64,000 bases of DNA from Aspidapion aeneum (taxonomy: Eukaryota > Arthropoda > Insecta > Coleoptera > Brentidae), in NCBI GenBank assembly GCA_963576565.1, contig CAUYVT010000068.1, forward strand, positions 124,001-188,000. Direction: 5' to 3'. The position numbers and the translations under genes are program-made. Positions 42,526 to 53,941 of the stretch are shown here, in pieces. The notes beneath the pieces are model-generated. The model did not search any database. It worked only from the letters and a program-made list of their open reading frames with translations, and was not told where the DNA came from. Every line of letters begins with the position of its first letter. The stretch's first letter is position 1.

Positions 42526-42888
42526 CAAATCCCGTGTGAGTGTGGTAAATCATATGTAGGTGAAACGAAACGCCCTCTTCAGGTTAGAGTAAATGAACAT
42601 CTAAAAAGTACCCAATTAGGGGATATTGAAAAATCCGGTTTAGCAGATCATGCTTGGTCAAATGATCACAGGATTCAGTGGTCAGAAGCTAAAGTTTTAC
42701 ATAAGGAGTCGCATTGGCGAAAACGAAAGTTTATTGAAGCTGCGTATATAATGCAGAATATAGAAGTTTTCAGTAAACCAAGCACGGACATACCAAACAT
42801 ATGGAAACCACTCCTTAAGGAAAACAGGCGTCTTAGGATTAAAAAAGGGGGCGGGCCGTCACACCTGACTGCACACCAAGTAGTATAA
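42526..42888 (+). pseudogene. GIY-YIG endonuclease part of Penelope copy B
   Basis: Same frame as the preceding ORF after one stop. QIPCECGKSYVGETKRPLQV and the remaining domain are readable to the normal stop after HLTAHQVV. It would be lost from the protein unless the stop is read through. Confidence 0.85.
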
Positions 42889-42918
42889 GTAGTAGCCTAG
42901 AGACTAGATTGTTTAGTT

Positions 42919-42964
42919 CACACTTGATAACGGTTAGAGATACTTACTAACCGAAACGTCGTGT
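42919..42964 (+). ncRNA. hammerhead ribozyme-like motif, copy B 3' end
   Basis: Same 46-base motif as 40364-40409. Confidence 0.5.
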
Positions 42965-42985
42965 TTTAAAATAAATAAAGACAAT

Positions 42986-43382
42986 ACACAATCATTGTCT
43001 ACGAGTCTCAAACAAAAAGATAATACTAGGTATTAAGAATCTTAAACCTCTAGAGGAAACTTAAACTAAAGGAAATTTTTACACAAGGTAACTTCATACA
43101 CAATATCAATGTGTAGATAATATAATCATTTTTTACACAACGTAACTAGGTAGATCTACTTTAGGTAGATTAAGGTATCTTGTAAAAAAAGTAAATAGGC
43201 AACAAAGAGTGACTCTGTCACATATGGGCAATCTTAAACTAAAAACTTAAGGTAGGCTCTATTGCTACAGCACAGCAAGTAGGCAAGGTAAGGTAAACTA
43301 TTTCTCTGATAGCAGAGATAAGTACGGCAATTTAATAGAATAATATTTTTGGTATTTTACTCCATACAATATAAGGAAGAGA
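42986..43382. other. Penelope junction and possible diverged LTR
   Basis: Bases 42986-43020 resemble the 5' start of the Penelope unit (compare 40449-40485), as if another tandem unit began and was cut. The rest has 'tttacacaaggtaac' repeats recalling the Gypsy-1 LTR motif, so it may be a diverged LTR, but identity is weak. Confidence 0.4.
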
Positions 43383-44982
43383 TTAAAAGAATTTTTTATC
43401 AGGGGGAGATAAGTCGCTAATCGAGGACAACAGAGGACTGATTTGAGAAAAGGCAGAAAAAATAGTAGGAATAGGTATGTTAGCTGATTTAATAAACCAA
43501 TTATTATTAGAAAAATTCATAACTATGTTAAACTTCTGGGCAAAGTCAATACCAAAAATAAAACTATGAGTGATAGAAGGTACAACAAAAGCTTTAATAA
43601 TTTTACAAACATCATTGATGCAAACAGGTAAGTCCACTATCCCTTGAACTTCAGTATAGGAACCATCAGCAGTACTGATGTTTTGTCCAAGGCAGGGAGA
43701 AATTTTAAAGTTAAATTGTTTACCGCCTACTACAGAAGAGTTTGCTCCAGAAACAACTAGAACAGAAATATCATGGTCAAATATTTGGACAGAGGTATAA
43801 GGCCTATTATCTAATGGTTTATTTACAAAGAATGGTAGTAATCCTTGTTTTCCAGGAATGGGCTGTACATAAAAATTTTTAATAAAAGATAACCAGCTTT
43901 TCCAGTTTTCATTATTTCTAGAATAAATGGGCTTTGTGATCTTGTTAGAAATGCGGTGTAAACCTCGACCACAGTAAGTAAAACCTTTATTTAGTTTTTG
44001 CACAATTGGGACAGTTGGTCACCTTAAAACCAGATTCACCACAACGAAAACAAAAGGTTGTCCTAGCTAGTAGGAGTAGAAGAAACCATCTGGGTATTAT
44101 TTCTTAAATAAGAAGTGTGGTTTGATCTATTATTAAGCATGGGCCTAGAATTAAAATTATTCTGTCGAAAGCTAGGGTTAGTAGAATTAAAGTTAGTTGA
44201 ACGAAAATTAGAATGACTAAAAATAGGGGAATCCTGCACATCAGGTTTTCTTTGAAGTAGGTAAGAAGTTTCTTCAAGTTTGCGGTATAAGTTAATTAAA
44301 TGTTCCACTGTGGGTATATCCTCAAGAGCTAATTTAGCGATATGCTCAGGTAACAAATTTTTTATAAGATATTTGACTTTTGTTACTTCGGCTGGTTTTG
44401 GGCTAGCGACTAAATAGGTTTTCCATACAGGCAACATACATAATTATTGATTCATTCTTTTTTTGTCTCCGATATTTTATTTCATCCCAAATATCATCAT
44501 CCGGACAAGGTGGTAAGAAATCTTTTCTCAACCGAGCAACTAAAGAGTCCCAATGGGTAACTAAAGTTTTAATTCTTCGGTGCCAAGAAAAAGCATCTCT
44601 GACAAAAAGTTCACAACTTGACTCAAATAATTCTTGTTTAGAAACTTTGCGAGCTAAAGCCAGTTCAGTAATTCTGTCGAGAAAATAAAACAATCTCTTT
44701 GGATCCCCATTAAATTTAATCCCCCATTCTGACAGTGGAATGCGATAGGGACATGTAGCAGCAGATGCTGTAACATTAATGACTGGTGCCAAACTTGAAG
44801 AAAGTTGAGAAGTAGGGTTAGAAGAGGTAGATAGACCTTGGGTTATTTTATCAAATAATTCAGACTCATACTGCCAAGCATTGGCATAGGCTTCGTCCTT
44901 GAAGGTTACGACTTCATCTTTGTATTCAGTTTCAGGTATGGGAAGCCTCCTAACTCGATACTGAACATGAGTTAGTCCGGAC
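43383..44982 (-). pseudogene. Gypsy-2 gag (main part) and protease
   Basis: The frame is open from the P element edge through DEVVTFKDEAYANAWQY to a capsid-like domain at 44792-44403 (IKFNGDPKRLFYFLDRI, WDSLVARLRKDFLPP). Next are 44437-44063 in a shifted frame, a knuckle near 44040 (CFRCGESGFKVTNC, H replaced by F), and a protease-like segment 44003-43383. Its active site reads VVSGANSSVVG where Gypsy-1 has DTGAMKSVLG, so the catalytic aspartate is lost. Confidence 0.82.
44975..44982. repeat. P element target duplication, left
   Basis: GTCCGGAC, repeated exactly at 53641-53648. Confidence 0.95.
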
Positions 44983-45033
44983 TAGAGGCCCTCGATATAT
45001 TTGACAATTGTTTTACACCAGAGGTCGGCAACT
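44983..45033. repeat. P element left TIR
   Basis: Begins TAGAGGCCCTCGATATATTT. Four mismatches to the right TIR, at positions 16, 35, 36 and 44. Confidence 0.95.
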
Positions 45034-46609
45034 TATATTGCCCTCTCTTTCTTGCAAAATCCAGTTTTACATGTAAAACCGATTTTGTGAAATAGCTAGC
45101 TATACCTATCTTTGTCTGTGTTATTTCCCTGGATTTTTTTCGACGTTTTTAATATTTAAGGTTAGACGAGACTTCAAATTCCAATAACAAAAACAAAACA
45201 CTTAAAACCCAATATACCGGGGGTAAAGGTGTTCTTGTCTAAAACAAATACCGGGGGTAAAGGTGTACTTAGAGAAACCAAATACAGGGGACTGTTTTTT
45301 TTTCAAAAAAATAGTGCTAGTTTTTGGGATGCTGCTACGCATAAAGTATTGCATTTTTTAGCTACTTATACATATACATACCTAACAATTTTAAAACAGG
45401 ATATCATTTTGGCTCTCTTTTTTTGTATATTTGATTAAATTAAATGTTGTGAGCCCTGTTTCCACGTTATTTTCGGCTCACACAAAAGTGTGAAAGAATA
45501 ATGTTTGCATGGTTTATCGGTGCCACCATAAAGTGACGAATAAATAGAGAAACCTACTATTAAAAAAAATCTTACTCCATTGGTTTAAAACGGTGAGGGA
45601 TTGCCGAGTTAGGTTTAGGTAAATTCAGTTTACGGTTTGGTTTTATTATAATTTTATTATTTTAACGAACAGAGCAACGAGCCGAACGGCAAACCAAACG
45701 CCAGTTTGGACGGAGTCAGTTCCACGAACCGTTCGCCGAATTGTTTGCAAACGCGTTTGTCCCGGCCAAACTACTCCGTTCGGCTCGTTGATGTGTTTGT
45801 TTTTTGTCGAAATGTTGAGGTCTGTAGGAAGCTTAACCTCCCCAATCGCTGATCGTTTTAAACAAAGGGAGGCAGGCTTATGGTATCTAACCTTCGAAAC
45901 GGACATAAAACAGATGTTTTTACAAAAATGCAGTAAAATAAATAGAAACTATATCACAATATTAGCGCGGCCACCGGTCATAAAATCATAAGAATTCATA
46001 AAAATTTGTCTTTGGGGAAGTAAGTACATATTGTGTAAAAACATATTTTTTTAATTTCCGTTCCGAGGGTCAGATGTACCATGAGGTAAACATTATATGG
46101 TAGTTGTTTAAAGAAAATATTTTAAACATTTTCGTGTCCAATTGTGTAAAGAAATGTTTGGTTTTACTTGTATTTTTGGCTCCGAAAATTTTTTGATTTT
46201 TAATTCAGAAAAACAAAAAACTCTTTTATTTATTTTTTATTGAAATACTTTTTAAGCTAAATGTATTTAAGTAGGAAAGGATCAGGCACACCTTAAGTGG
46301 AATTTAAAAAAATCCATGAATTTCATGAAATTTTGGTCTGTTATAGTTGTTTCCTAAATACACTGGCGGGTATGGGCCTCCTAAGTAGTACGAATAAATT
46401 GATTTTTTGGTAAAATTTAAACATTAATACCAAAAATTGATAAAAATAATTGAATGATATCTTTGATGGCCATACTTTTGATCAGGATATCGAGATCTAC
46501 AATATACCAAAATCTCAAATTTGTGGATTTTTTAAAGTCCCATTTAAGGTGTGCCTGATTTACTTACATAAATATAAAAAATCATACCAACAAGGTACCT
46601 TCATAATTA
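45034..46609. other. non-coding left part of the P element
   Basis: No gene. A perfect 15-bp inverted repeat (CAACGAGCCGAACGG at 45675-45689 and its inverse at 45776-45790) encloses an 86-bp GC-richer segment, perhaps a hairpin or small MITE. Confidence 0.45.
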
Positions 46610-47788
46610 AAGTAGACTCTCGATTATGCGAGCTAATGTGGGCTATAATATATATAATCCGTATTTATCTATTTTGTTTTCTATATACTTATATTAGCCA
46701 TCCATACCTTAGGTCGATATGGAAGCTATAGGGATCGGGATTGGGATCGCCACAACAAACTTTTTCTTTCATTCAAATGGTTCAAAAAAGTCCCATCTAC
46801 CAAATTTTGTGATGGTGTCTGTCTGTCCATCTGTCTGGGACACGATAACTCAAAAACCAATAAACCGATTTTAACCAAACTTGGTACAAAAATATCTCGT
46901 TAACTATGGATAAGGCCATTTAATTCGTGAACCGCAGCACCTAGCAAAACAAGGTTTTCAAAGTCGATATTTTTGAGATATTAAAAAAATTGATAAAAAT
47001 TATGAGCCACAGTGGCTAGTGAAACGCGTTTTTTAGATTTAGAAAGAAAATTGCATTTTTTTATATAATAAAGCTTCTCAACCCCCGGAACGACTAGCTA
47101 TTATTGATGGCTGTGCGTGCTTGTTGGTGCCATTTTTTTAAAAACTTTTTAATAATAAATACCAGTATTTGATTTATTTTACAAACAAAAAAGAACGTCT
47201 AAAAATAATAGTACATTATAAGCCTAGGGACTAAAGTGATACTTTTACTCCCGGGGCGGAAAGTTTGTAGCCCGACTGAGGCATTTTAGTCACAAGGTTC
47301 ATATATTTTATGGATTTTAGCATAGAAAAAATAAACAAAAAGGGATATAATAAAACGGTATTTTGAAACACTCCGTACTAATTGCATTCAACGATATTCT
47401 ATAGATGTAAAATATTATGAAATGTTAACCTACAAATATTACTTTGTTTTAAATCCCTAGGGAATAAAAGTAATTGAATTAGCGACTAACAGGGGATTTT
47501 TACTTCTTAGGGATTAAAAGTAAGATTTTGCTCCACAGAGATTAAGAGGATCACTTTAATCCCTAAAACAAGGGACTTAAGTGACCACTTTAGTCCCAAA
47601 AGTGTCGAACATACAAAATGAAATAAGTGCAGTCAGTTTCTATTGCTTGGGCAATTTTATGATTCTCCATAAAATTACCCTAACAATATGGCGTCGGTCG
47701 GTTAATATGGTTTCAACCGATGTATTACGCAACTCGGATAATCTAGCGATCGGATTATCGAGAGTCGGATAATCGAGAGTCTACTGTA
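46610..47788. mobile_element. pogo/Tigger-like non-autonomous element
   Basis: The right end on the minus strand reads CAGTAGACTCTCGATTATCC next to TA (47787-47788). The left end at 46612 reads GTAGACTCTCGATTATGCGA after a mutated TACA. CAGTNGACTCTCGATTATCC ends are typical of pogo-like elements. No transposase ORF. It contains the smaller MITE at 47219-47612. Confidence 0.65.
47219..47612. repeat. MITE-like element with GGGACTAAAGTG ends
   Basis: GGGACTAAAGTG at 47225-47236 and its exact inverse at 47588-47599. Related 'ccctaggga', 'agggattaaaagt' and 'ggatcactttaatccct' motifs recur between them, so it may fold in several ways. Confidence 0.55.
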
Positions 47789-49125
47789 CATATGATTTAT
47801 TTAAATTTATTAAGTTAATTGTTTAAATAAATGCAGCTTTGGTACATACTGGCATTTTCCTTATAACTTATGATACTAAAATTATTATAATAAATGGCGA
47901 ATATAACAATTATTTAGCTTAGGTAGTTTTCCAGTTAAACATTTTTAGATGAAGTAGATATTTCATTTTTAATCGGATAACGGTCAAAGTAAAATAATAT
48001 AAAACTAGATATATTTACATTCACATAGCTCTAGTACTAAAAACTACCTACAATTAATAAAAATAAATTATTAAATTCTCAAACATTTTTGGAATCAGGC
48101 AACAGAAACATGTTCCTTTAGTGCAGTGGACCCGTAGCTTTGGTTTTTAAATGATTCTATAAAAAGGGTGCTATGGGGTAAAAATGCATATTCCACTAAC
48201 ATAAACTGCAAAGTAACCAATTATTTATTTAGGTACTTATCAGAAGATATCTTTATGGAGGATTATTTACATATATAGCGAATTTTGAAAAAAGTTAGTG
48301 CGTCACTCGTGGTTCACTGACACTGTTTGGGTGCTGTCAACAATTAGCCCCAGTTCAGTTTCAAAAGAATATAAAAGTGCGCTAGTGTAACACTGGGCTT
48401 GTCCAGTTGTTCAAAGGAATACAAAATATTGCACTAGTTTTCTCAAAAGAATACGAAAACTGCACTAGTGGTGCACCAGTGCTGCCTCCTTTTCCCAAAA
48501 TAGTTTGCTGTTAGAACTTTTTAGTCAATAAGAGATACACTACGACTTAACTAGTTACCTAAAAAATTTTAAGAAAATAAAATTACTGGCTAAGCTGAGA
48601 TGTTATTTTAAAAACCCACCCAAAAAATGATATTTAACGGTCTACTTTTGGTAGAATCATCGTTATGAAAAATACTTATACTATATATACATACATTAAC
48701 TTATTGTATTCTCCTTAAGCTAAATCGTAAACTGCGTCTATAGTCTATGCCTTTCTGGGGGAAAGCTTGTCATAAAATTCTGGAGAATTTTTAAGCAGAG
48801 GTCAGCAAAAAATATGCAGGAGTGGAGACCAAATGTTAAACATAACTTATCTATAACTGTACATTAATAAAGAAAAACATCAAAACTTTTTTATCTAGGT
48901 TAGATAAAGAAATACCCCATAACAATTCCAGAGTTCCTTGAAGAAAGCTTATTACCTTCAAAATTACTAAACCGATTTTTGTCATACGTTAGGCTTTAAT
49001 ACACACACATACATACGATTCTAGGGTTAAAAACTAGATCTTAAAAACAAACACACCCATATATATACACATAATCATACGATTCTAGGGTTAAAAACTA
49101 GATCCTAAAAACAAAACAAATTAAA
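47789..49125. other. non-coding P element interior with short repeats
   Basis: Holds three diverged copies of a 'tcaaaagaatacaaaa..tgcactagt' motif (about 48360-48480). A two-copy tandem repeat lies next to the transposase end (49013-49050 and 49077-49115, 'catacgattctagggttaaaaactagatc'). No gene seen. Confidence 0.5.
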
Positions 49126-51345
49126 TTAGTTTCCAAAAGCTACACTTATTTTTGCGCTTTTGCTGCTATTTGCAAACTCACTTTGAAGTGCTGTATCCCT
49201 CCTAATCATTTTTTTAGCTTTCGCTAAATAAATCCTGATTCTATATCTACAAAATGAGTTAACAATTTTCGTTTTAAGATCATGGCAATGAGGAAAGCGA
49301 ATTTCTTTAACTTCGTGATCTTTAAAAACTAAAAATTTAAGTAAACCCAAAAAGTTAAAATTTTTTGAAGGAATGTGTTTTGAAATATTTAAAAATATTT
49401 GTTCGATTCTGACAAAAAGTTTAAATACCAAAGGTGAAGGAAAATTCAGAGAATTTGTTTTATATTGTTTTAATGTAACTAGTTTTGAAAAGGGTTTCTG
49501 AACATTATTGCTCAAAATAAAGTCATGGCATCCTTTATATTTATTGCTTTTTTTAATATGTTTTAAAATATAATTGTACAGTAAATTTTGATGAATATTG
49601 TCCAATAAAGGAACATTCTTATTCCAATTTTGCGGTAAGGCGGCCAAAGGAGGTTCGATTTCTACTCCTTTTTTCGGCAAAAATTTCTTTGTCATAACAG
49701 AATCTAAACTTAAAAAATTTGGATCGTTTTGATTGTCATAGCTTCCGTTGGCTGGAACCACGTCCAAGTATTGAAAAATGCATAAATTTTTTAAGATTTG
49801 CCGACACTGTTCTGTTGTGGGCATTCTTTGTCTTAATCTTATTTGCCCAAAAACATTCTCCAACACATCCTGCATAAACGGCGATGTTTTAAGGTATGTA
49901 TATCCTTTTTCATTTAACAGATATTCTTGAAGGTCTAAAATTGTTTGTGTGGAAAGAATTACTCCAGTTTGCACTGGTTTCCAAATACCCTTTTCCCCAA
50001 TTTTCATAGTTTTAAAAAGTAGTATTATTTCCCTTAAAAAATCAATAGTTTGGTTATAATTTATCATATTTAGTTTACTTAGGGCCAAATTCTCGTCCCT
50101 TGAACTCATTATTGTGAACCATTTTGACACCGTTTCCACAAACCAAGCAGTTGTTTTCGAATTTTCATCAATTATGTTACACTCACCTAAAAAACTAAGG
50201 GCAGAGCTTACATTATGATTCAAAATATATAATGCTCTTGATAGTTTCATTTTATTAAACTGAGTTAAATTTGAAAAATCCGTGTCAAGCTTTGGGCGAA
50301 ATTTTGTGTCCATATTTTCCTGAAATTTCGCCAAGGAGGTAATGTGCTTAACATCAATAATATCGCTCGGTAAATTATATTTTTTGACAAAATAATCTGA
50401 AATACAGATAGTTTTATTATTCACTAGCATAGTCCTAATGTTTTTTAAAAGGTTTTATAAAATTTTGAAAAACTATTTTTTTTGCCTTTATTCCGAAATG
50501 TTTCCATACCGCAACGTTATCGGGCCCCATGTCTGACGTAATACCTAAAACATTAAGACCGATTTGGTTTGATTTATTAAGAATTTCCAAAATAATTTTG
50601 GCAACAGATGGTCCTTCACAAGAGTTTCCCATAAAATGGTAAGCGACAATTTGTTTCCAAGAAGTATTAACCCCCGAAGCAAAAAAACTAACACATGGTT
50701 TGCCAAGACCGCTTGTTCAGACAGAGAATCATAGCCCAAAATTTTTGAAGATCCTTGACATAAATCCTTGCTGGGGGTAATGGCACAGGCATCAAATTGC
50801 AAAGAACAATCTCTTTCAATTTCACATAGACTTTGAATTTTGATTTTAAGAAAATAAAAAATTTCATCTAAAATGCCAGGTTGAAAAGGCAAATGCTTAA
50901 TTTTGTATGAAAGGGTGCGGATTTTTGGCAACGGAAGATTTAGCTTAATAAGATATCTATACCCAGCGGTGCCACAAACAAATTTGAGTTTAAAGGCATC
51001 TTCAAATGTTTTGTTAGACCACCTGAATCACTTTATTTTTTTAGAACCAATTATTACTTCGATCTGATCTTTATTAAATATACCCGTCACCTTCTTAAGC
51101 ACAAGCTGTTCCTTCTTCAGCTGATGTTTTAATTCTTTAATTCTTTAATTTGCAAAATTTGTTTTTCAATTTGTTGACTCTGGTCTTCCATTTTTTTCTT
51201 TGCAGCAATTAAATCTTCTTCTAATACTTGTACAGAGCGGATTACTCGGTTTTCACGGTAATGTGCCAAATTGTAAAGTGTTGGAGCAGCCATTTGTTTT
51301 AAAGTAAGTGAAGCTTCAAAAGAGGATTCTTTAAAATGAACCTAA
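49126..51345 (-). pseudogene. P/THAP9-type transposase, broken
   Basis: An acceptor-like TTTTTTAG at about 51347 precedes HFKESSFEASL, the end of a THAP zinc finger. A coiled coil follows (EEDLIAAKKKMEDQSQQIEK), broken by an 8-bp repeat near 51130. The catalytic domain includes KDQIEVI, CGTAGYRYLIKLNLPLPKIR, LQFDACAITPSKD (first aspartate), a shift near 50700, GNSCEGPSVAK and GITSDMGPDN (second aspartate), then 50430-49126 with SPFMQDVLENVFGQIRLR (glutamate region). A TGA near 51025 and a stop near 50435 add to the breaks. The gene is dead but catalytic residues are still visible. The main THAP exon was not found. Confidence 0.88.
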
Positions 51346-53589
51346 AAAAGTTCCACTGTATTAGAAAAAATAAAGATACGAAAAAACTGACCAGCTTTGC
51401 AAGTCTAGAATTTTAAGACAAGGTAAATATAGTTAAAATTACATCTTGTTGTTTTCGAACTACATAGGCTTTTTTAAATGTTTCCCATTTGAGAGGGGGT
51501 TTAAAACTTCTTTATTTTTAATTTTTTTTTTGGCGTAAGTTTTTATTAAACAAAATTCTACTGTCAATCCAGGAGAACAGATGTTTTTAATTGGTTTAAA
51601 ATCTTCTATTAAACCTAATATTTTTATTGAATTTTTTGAAAAAAACGAAAACATGTTTTTCAGTCAATTTTTGACAATTTCGTTGTTTTTCTCCTTTTAT
51701 AAGCTTTCAAATAAGGTATAAAAGTAAAAATTACATTTTTTTAGTAGATGTATGTCAAAAAAAATTCTTCGGTTGTTTTTCATTTTTTATAAACTTTCGA
51801 ACTAGGTACCACAGGTGGAGTTATTTCATCTGAAAACAAAAATTTGTTGCGTCAGGAACAAAGCCCGTAAAAAAAGAGGCAGTATACCATGTAAAGTCGC
51901 CACCATGTATAGGTAATATTTTGAATACTATTATCTTTAATTTATTAGATTAAAATGTCAAAAAATACTATATTTTACTTTTATAAGGAACACCTTATAG
52001 AAAGTAATGTATTCCGCAACATGAAATTTTCAGAAATAAGCTTTTCAAGTGCATTACGGTTTTTGTGACTATAAAAAATCAGAAACAAAACTTAGTCAAA
52101 GAAAGGAAAAAAAAAGATTGTGTAAGTTTTGTGCAAATACCTCCAATAATAGGTAAAAAAATTACTGTCTTCCTTTTATTAATTTATTCGAAAAAAAAAA
52201 TATTTTAGTCTATATCGATTGCCAGACCCACTACAAAACATTACGGACGGAAAACTATCAATGACTCCACAAATAAAAAAGTTTAGTTACGTGCAGGGTG
52301 TTTCAAAATTTAATAAAATAATTTTAATGTTAAATTTCAAGACAAAAAGTTCATACACCATAACATAGGTCCACAAACGCTTAGTCACGGAGCTACAGAG
52401 CAATTAAATTTTCCCTGACCCTGAATTTTTTTTTGATGCGCCTAAAATAAAAAAACGCTTTTGTTTGGTTATGAAACTTTTTGATTCCTGTTTTTTTTAT
52501 CTGATACCTGGAGAAAAAATATAAAAACTGTTTTTTATTTTTTTGCTCAGTCACGGTAGCAGGTACGAAAAAGCTACAGGAAATCAAAAGATTTTCAGAC
52601 AAAATGTAGAATTTATTTTGAATTTTCGAGATTTACTAGTAGCCCACGACAAAAAAGTTGATGAAAGGGAATGAAAAAGGGCATGACCCCTCAAACAGTA
52701 TCACTCTGTAGATTTTTACTATTTTTTGGCAGGTCTAATAATGTAAATAGTGTAGTGCCTTTAGCTAAATATACTTGCCTAATGTGAGCTAAATATATCA
52801 AAAAAATGCATAAACAAAAAACTACAAAATTTTTTAACTTTAACACCCTGTATCTCTAAAACTAAGGGTTCGCGGACTATGTTTATATAACCTTTTTGTC
52901 TTAAAATCACTTAAGGAATTTAATACTAAAATTATGTTATTGAATTTTAAAATACCCTGTATAGCTCATAAAGCAAGTCGCAAGTCATTTTTTTGAAGCG
53001 AAGGAATCTCCGCCCCTGTCGTTTTTTATCCCCACTACAAAAAAGGAAAATATCTTATAGCGATTACTCTAATACTTTACAAAATTTACTGTTAATAGCC
53101 TCAAAAGTACCTAAGAAAGTTAAAATTTGTTTATAGTTGAAGAGCTAGCTTTACGTATAATTATAAATAACAATTATCTATTTTAGATATTATAAGTATC
53201 ATGTTCCGACTGATATTTTATCCTAATCTACTCTCTTGTCTTTTATTTTACATAAAGTTACCTCACAAATGAGGGAATTTTCCGAAACTCTCATGTTTGG
53301 ATATTGCAGGTTTCTCTTTCATATATCTAATTTATCTTTTTCTTTAGGAAACGGGAATATACAAAAGCCGCTTTCTTTTTTTCTTCTGCAGTTGTTCACT
53401 ACACATGCCATTTTCGCGACTTTAAATTATTTAAAAAAAATTTTTACGAAAAAGTTGCGAATTCCAACTGACATTGATGCGGAAGTGACAACTTTAAAAT
53501 TTGACAATAATTTATTGATGTATAATGCCAACCTGCAGATACCAATTATTTTTTATCTAAAACAAAATTTCCTAATAACTGTCAAAGAG
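51346..53589. other. right part of the P element, no clear gene
   Basis: Should contain the promoter and THAP exon of the transposase. A small minus ORF (51654-51460) and a plus ORF (53236-53610) show no recognised domain. Confidence 0.4.
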
Positions 53590-53640
53590 AGTTGCCCACC
53601 TCTGACGTAAAACAATTGTCAAATGTATCGAGGGCCTCTA
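53590..53640. repeat. P element right TIR
   Basis: Inverse of 44983-45033. Confidence 0.95.
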
Positions 53641-53648
53641 GTCCGGAC
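53641..53648. repeat. P element target duplication, right
   Basis: GTCCGGAC, partner of 44975-44982. Confidence 0.95.
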
Positions 53649-53941
53649 TTGCAACGTAAAAAAAGATAGTCATTGTCTGACCCTTCAAATTCAGAAATAT
53701 TTAATTTAAGATCGTTCATAGTTCGTTCAATTTCAATTTTTTCTTTATCAAAATCAAAAGTATATTAAGAAAGTTCTACCAATGAGGTTTTTGAAGCTCG
53801 TTCCTTAGCCAGCAAGCGACTAAGAATTTTTCTCTTGTCATTTACATTACGAGTGCTCCTGACTTCTCGGATTACCAATTCATAATTTAATTCATCAATA
53901 AGTAAGTGACTTACTGTAAAATTGATAGCAGCGAAAGTCAT
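53649..53941 (-). pseudogene. Gypsy-2 gag N-terminus
   Basis: ATG at 53939-53941, then TVSHLLIDELNYELVIREV, matching the Gypsy-1 Gag start (LLIDELDWELMIRS). One TAA at 53765-53767. The reading frame at the P element duplication continues on the other side at 44982. Confidence 0.85.

Larger units (their letters stand above)
44983..53640 (-). mobile_element. P-superfamily DNA transposon
   Basis: 8658 bp with 51-bp terminal inverted repeats (44983-45033 and 53590-53640, 47 of 51 matching) starting TAGAGGCCCTCGATA. An 8-bp duplication GTCCGGAC flanks it. A P/THAP9-type transposase remnant is on the minus strand. It is much longer than the 3 kb of Drosophila P; part of the excess is nested elements (46610-47788) and part is unexplained non-coding DNA. 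Confidence 0.93.

Noticed and set aside
46780..46900. Possible LINE or gene fragment around 'gtctgtctgtccatctgtctg'
   Set aside because: A common non-coding word in insect transposons; no coding frame and no ends.
47581..47772. 63-codon ORF in the pogo-like element
   Set aside because: Overlaps the MITE and terminal repeat; no transposase motif.
53236..53610. 124-codon plus-strand ORF overlapping the P element right TIR
   Set aside because: Runs into the inverted repeat and has low-complexity AT-rich codons; no domain recognised.
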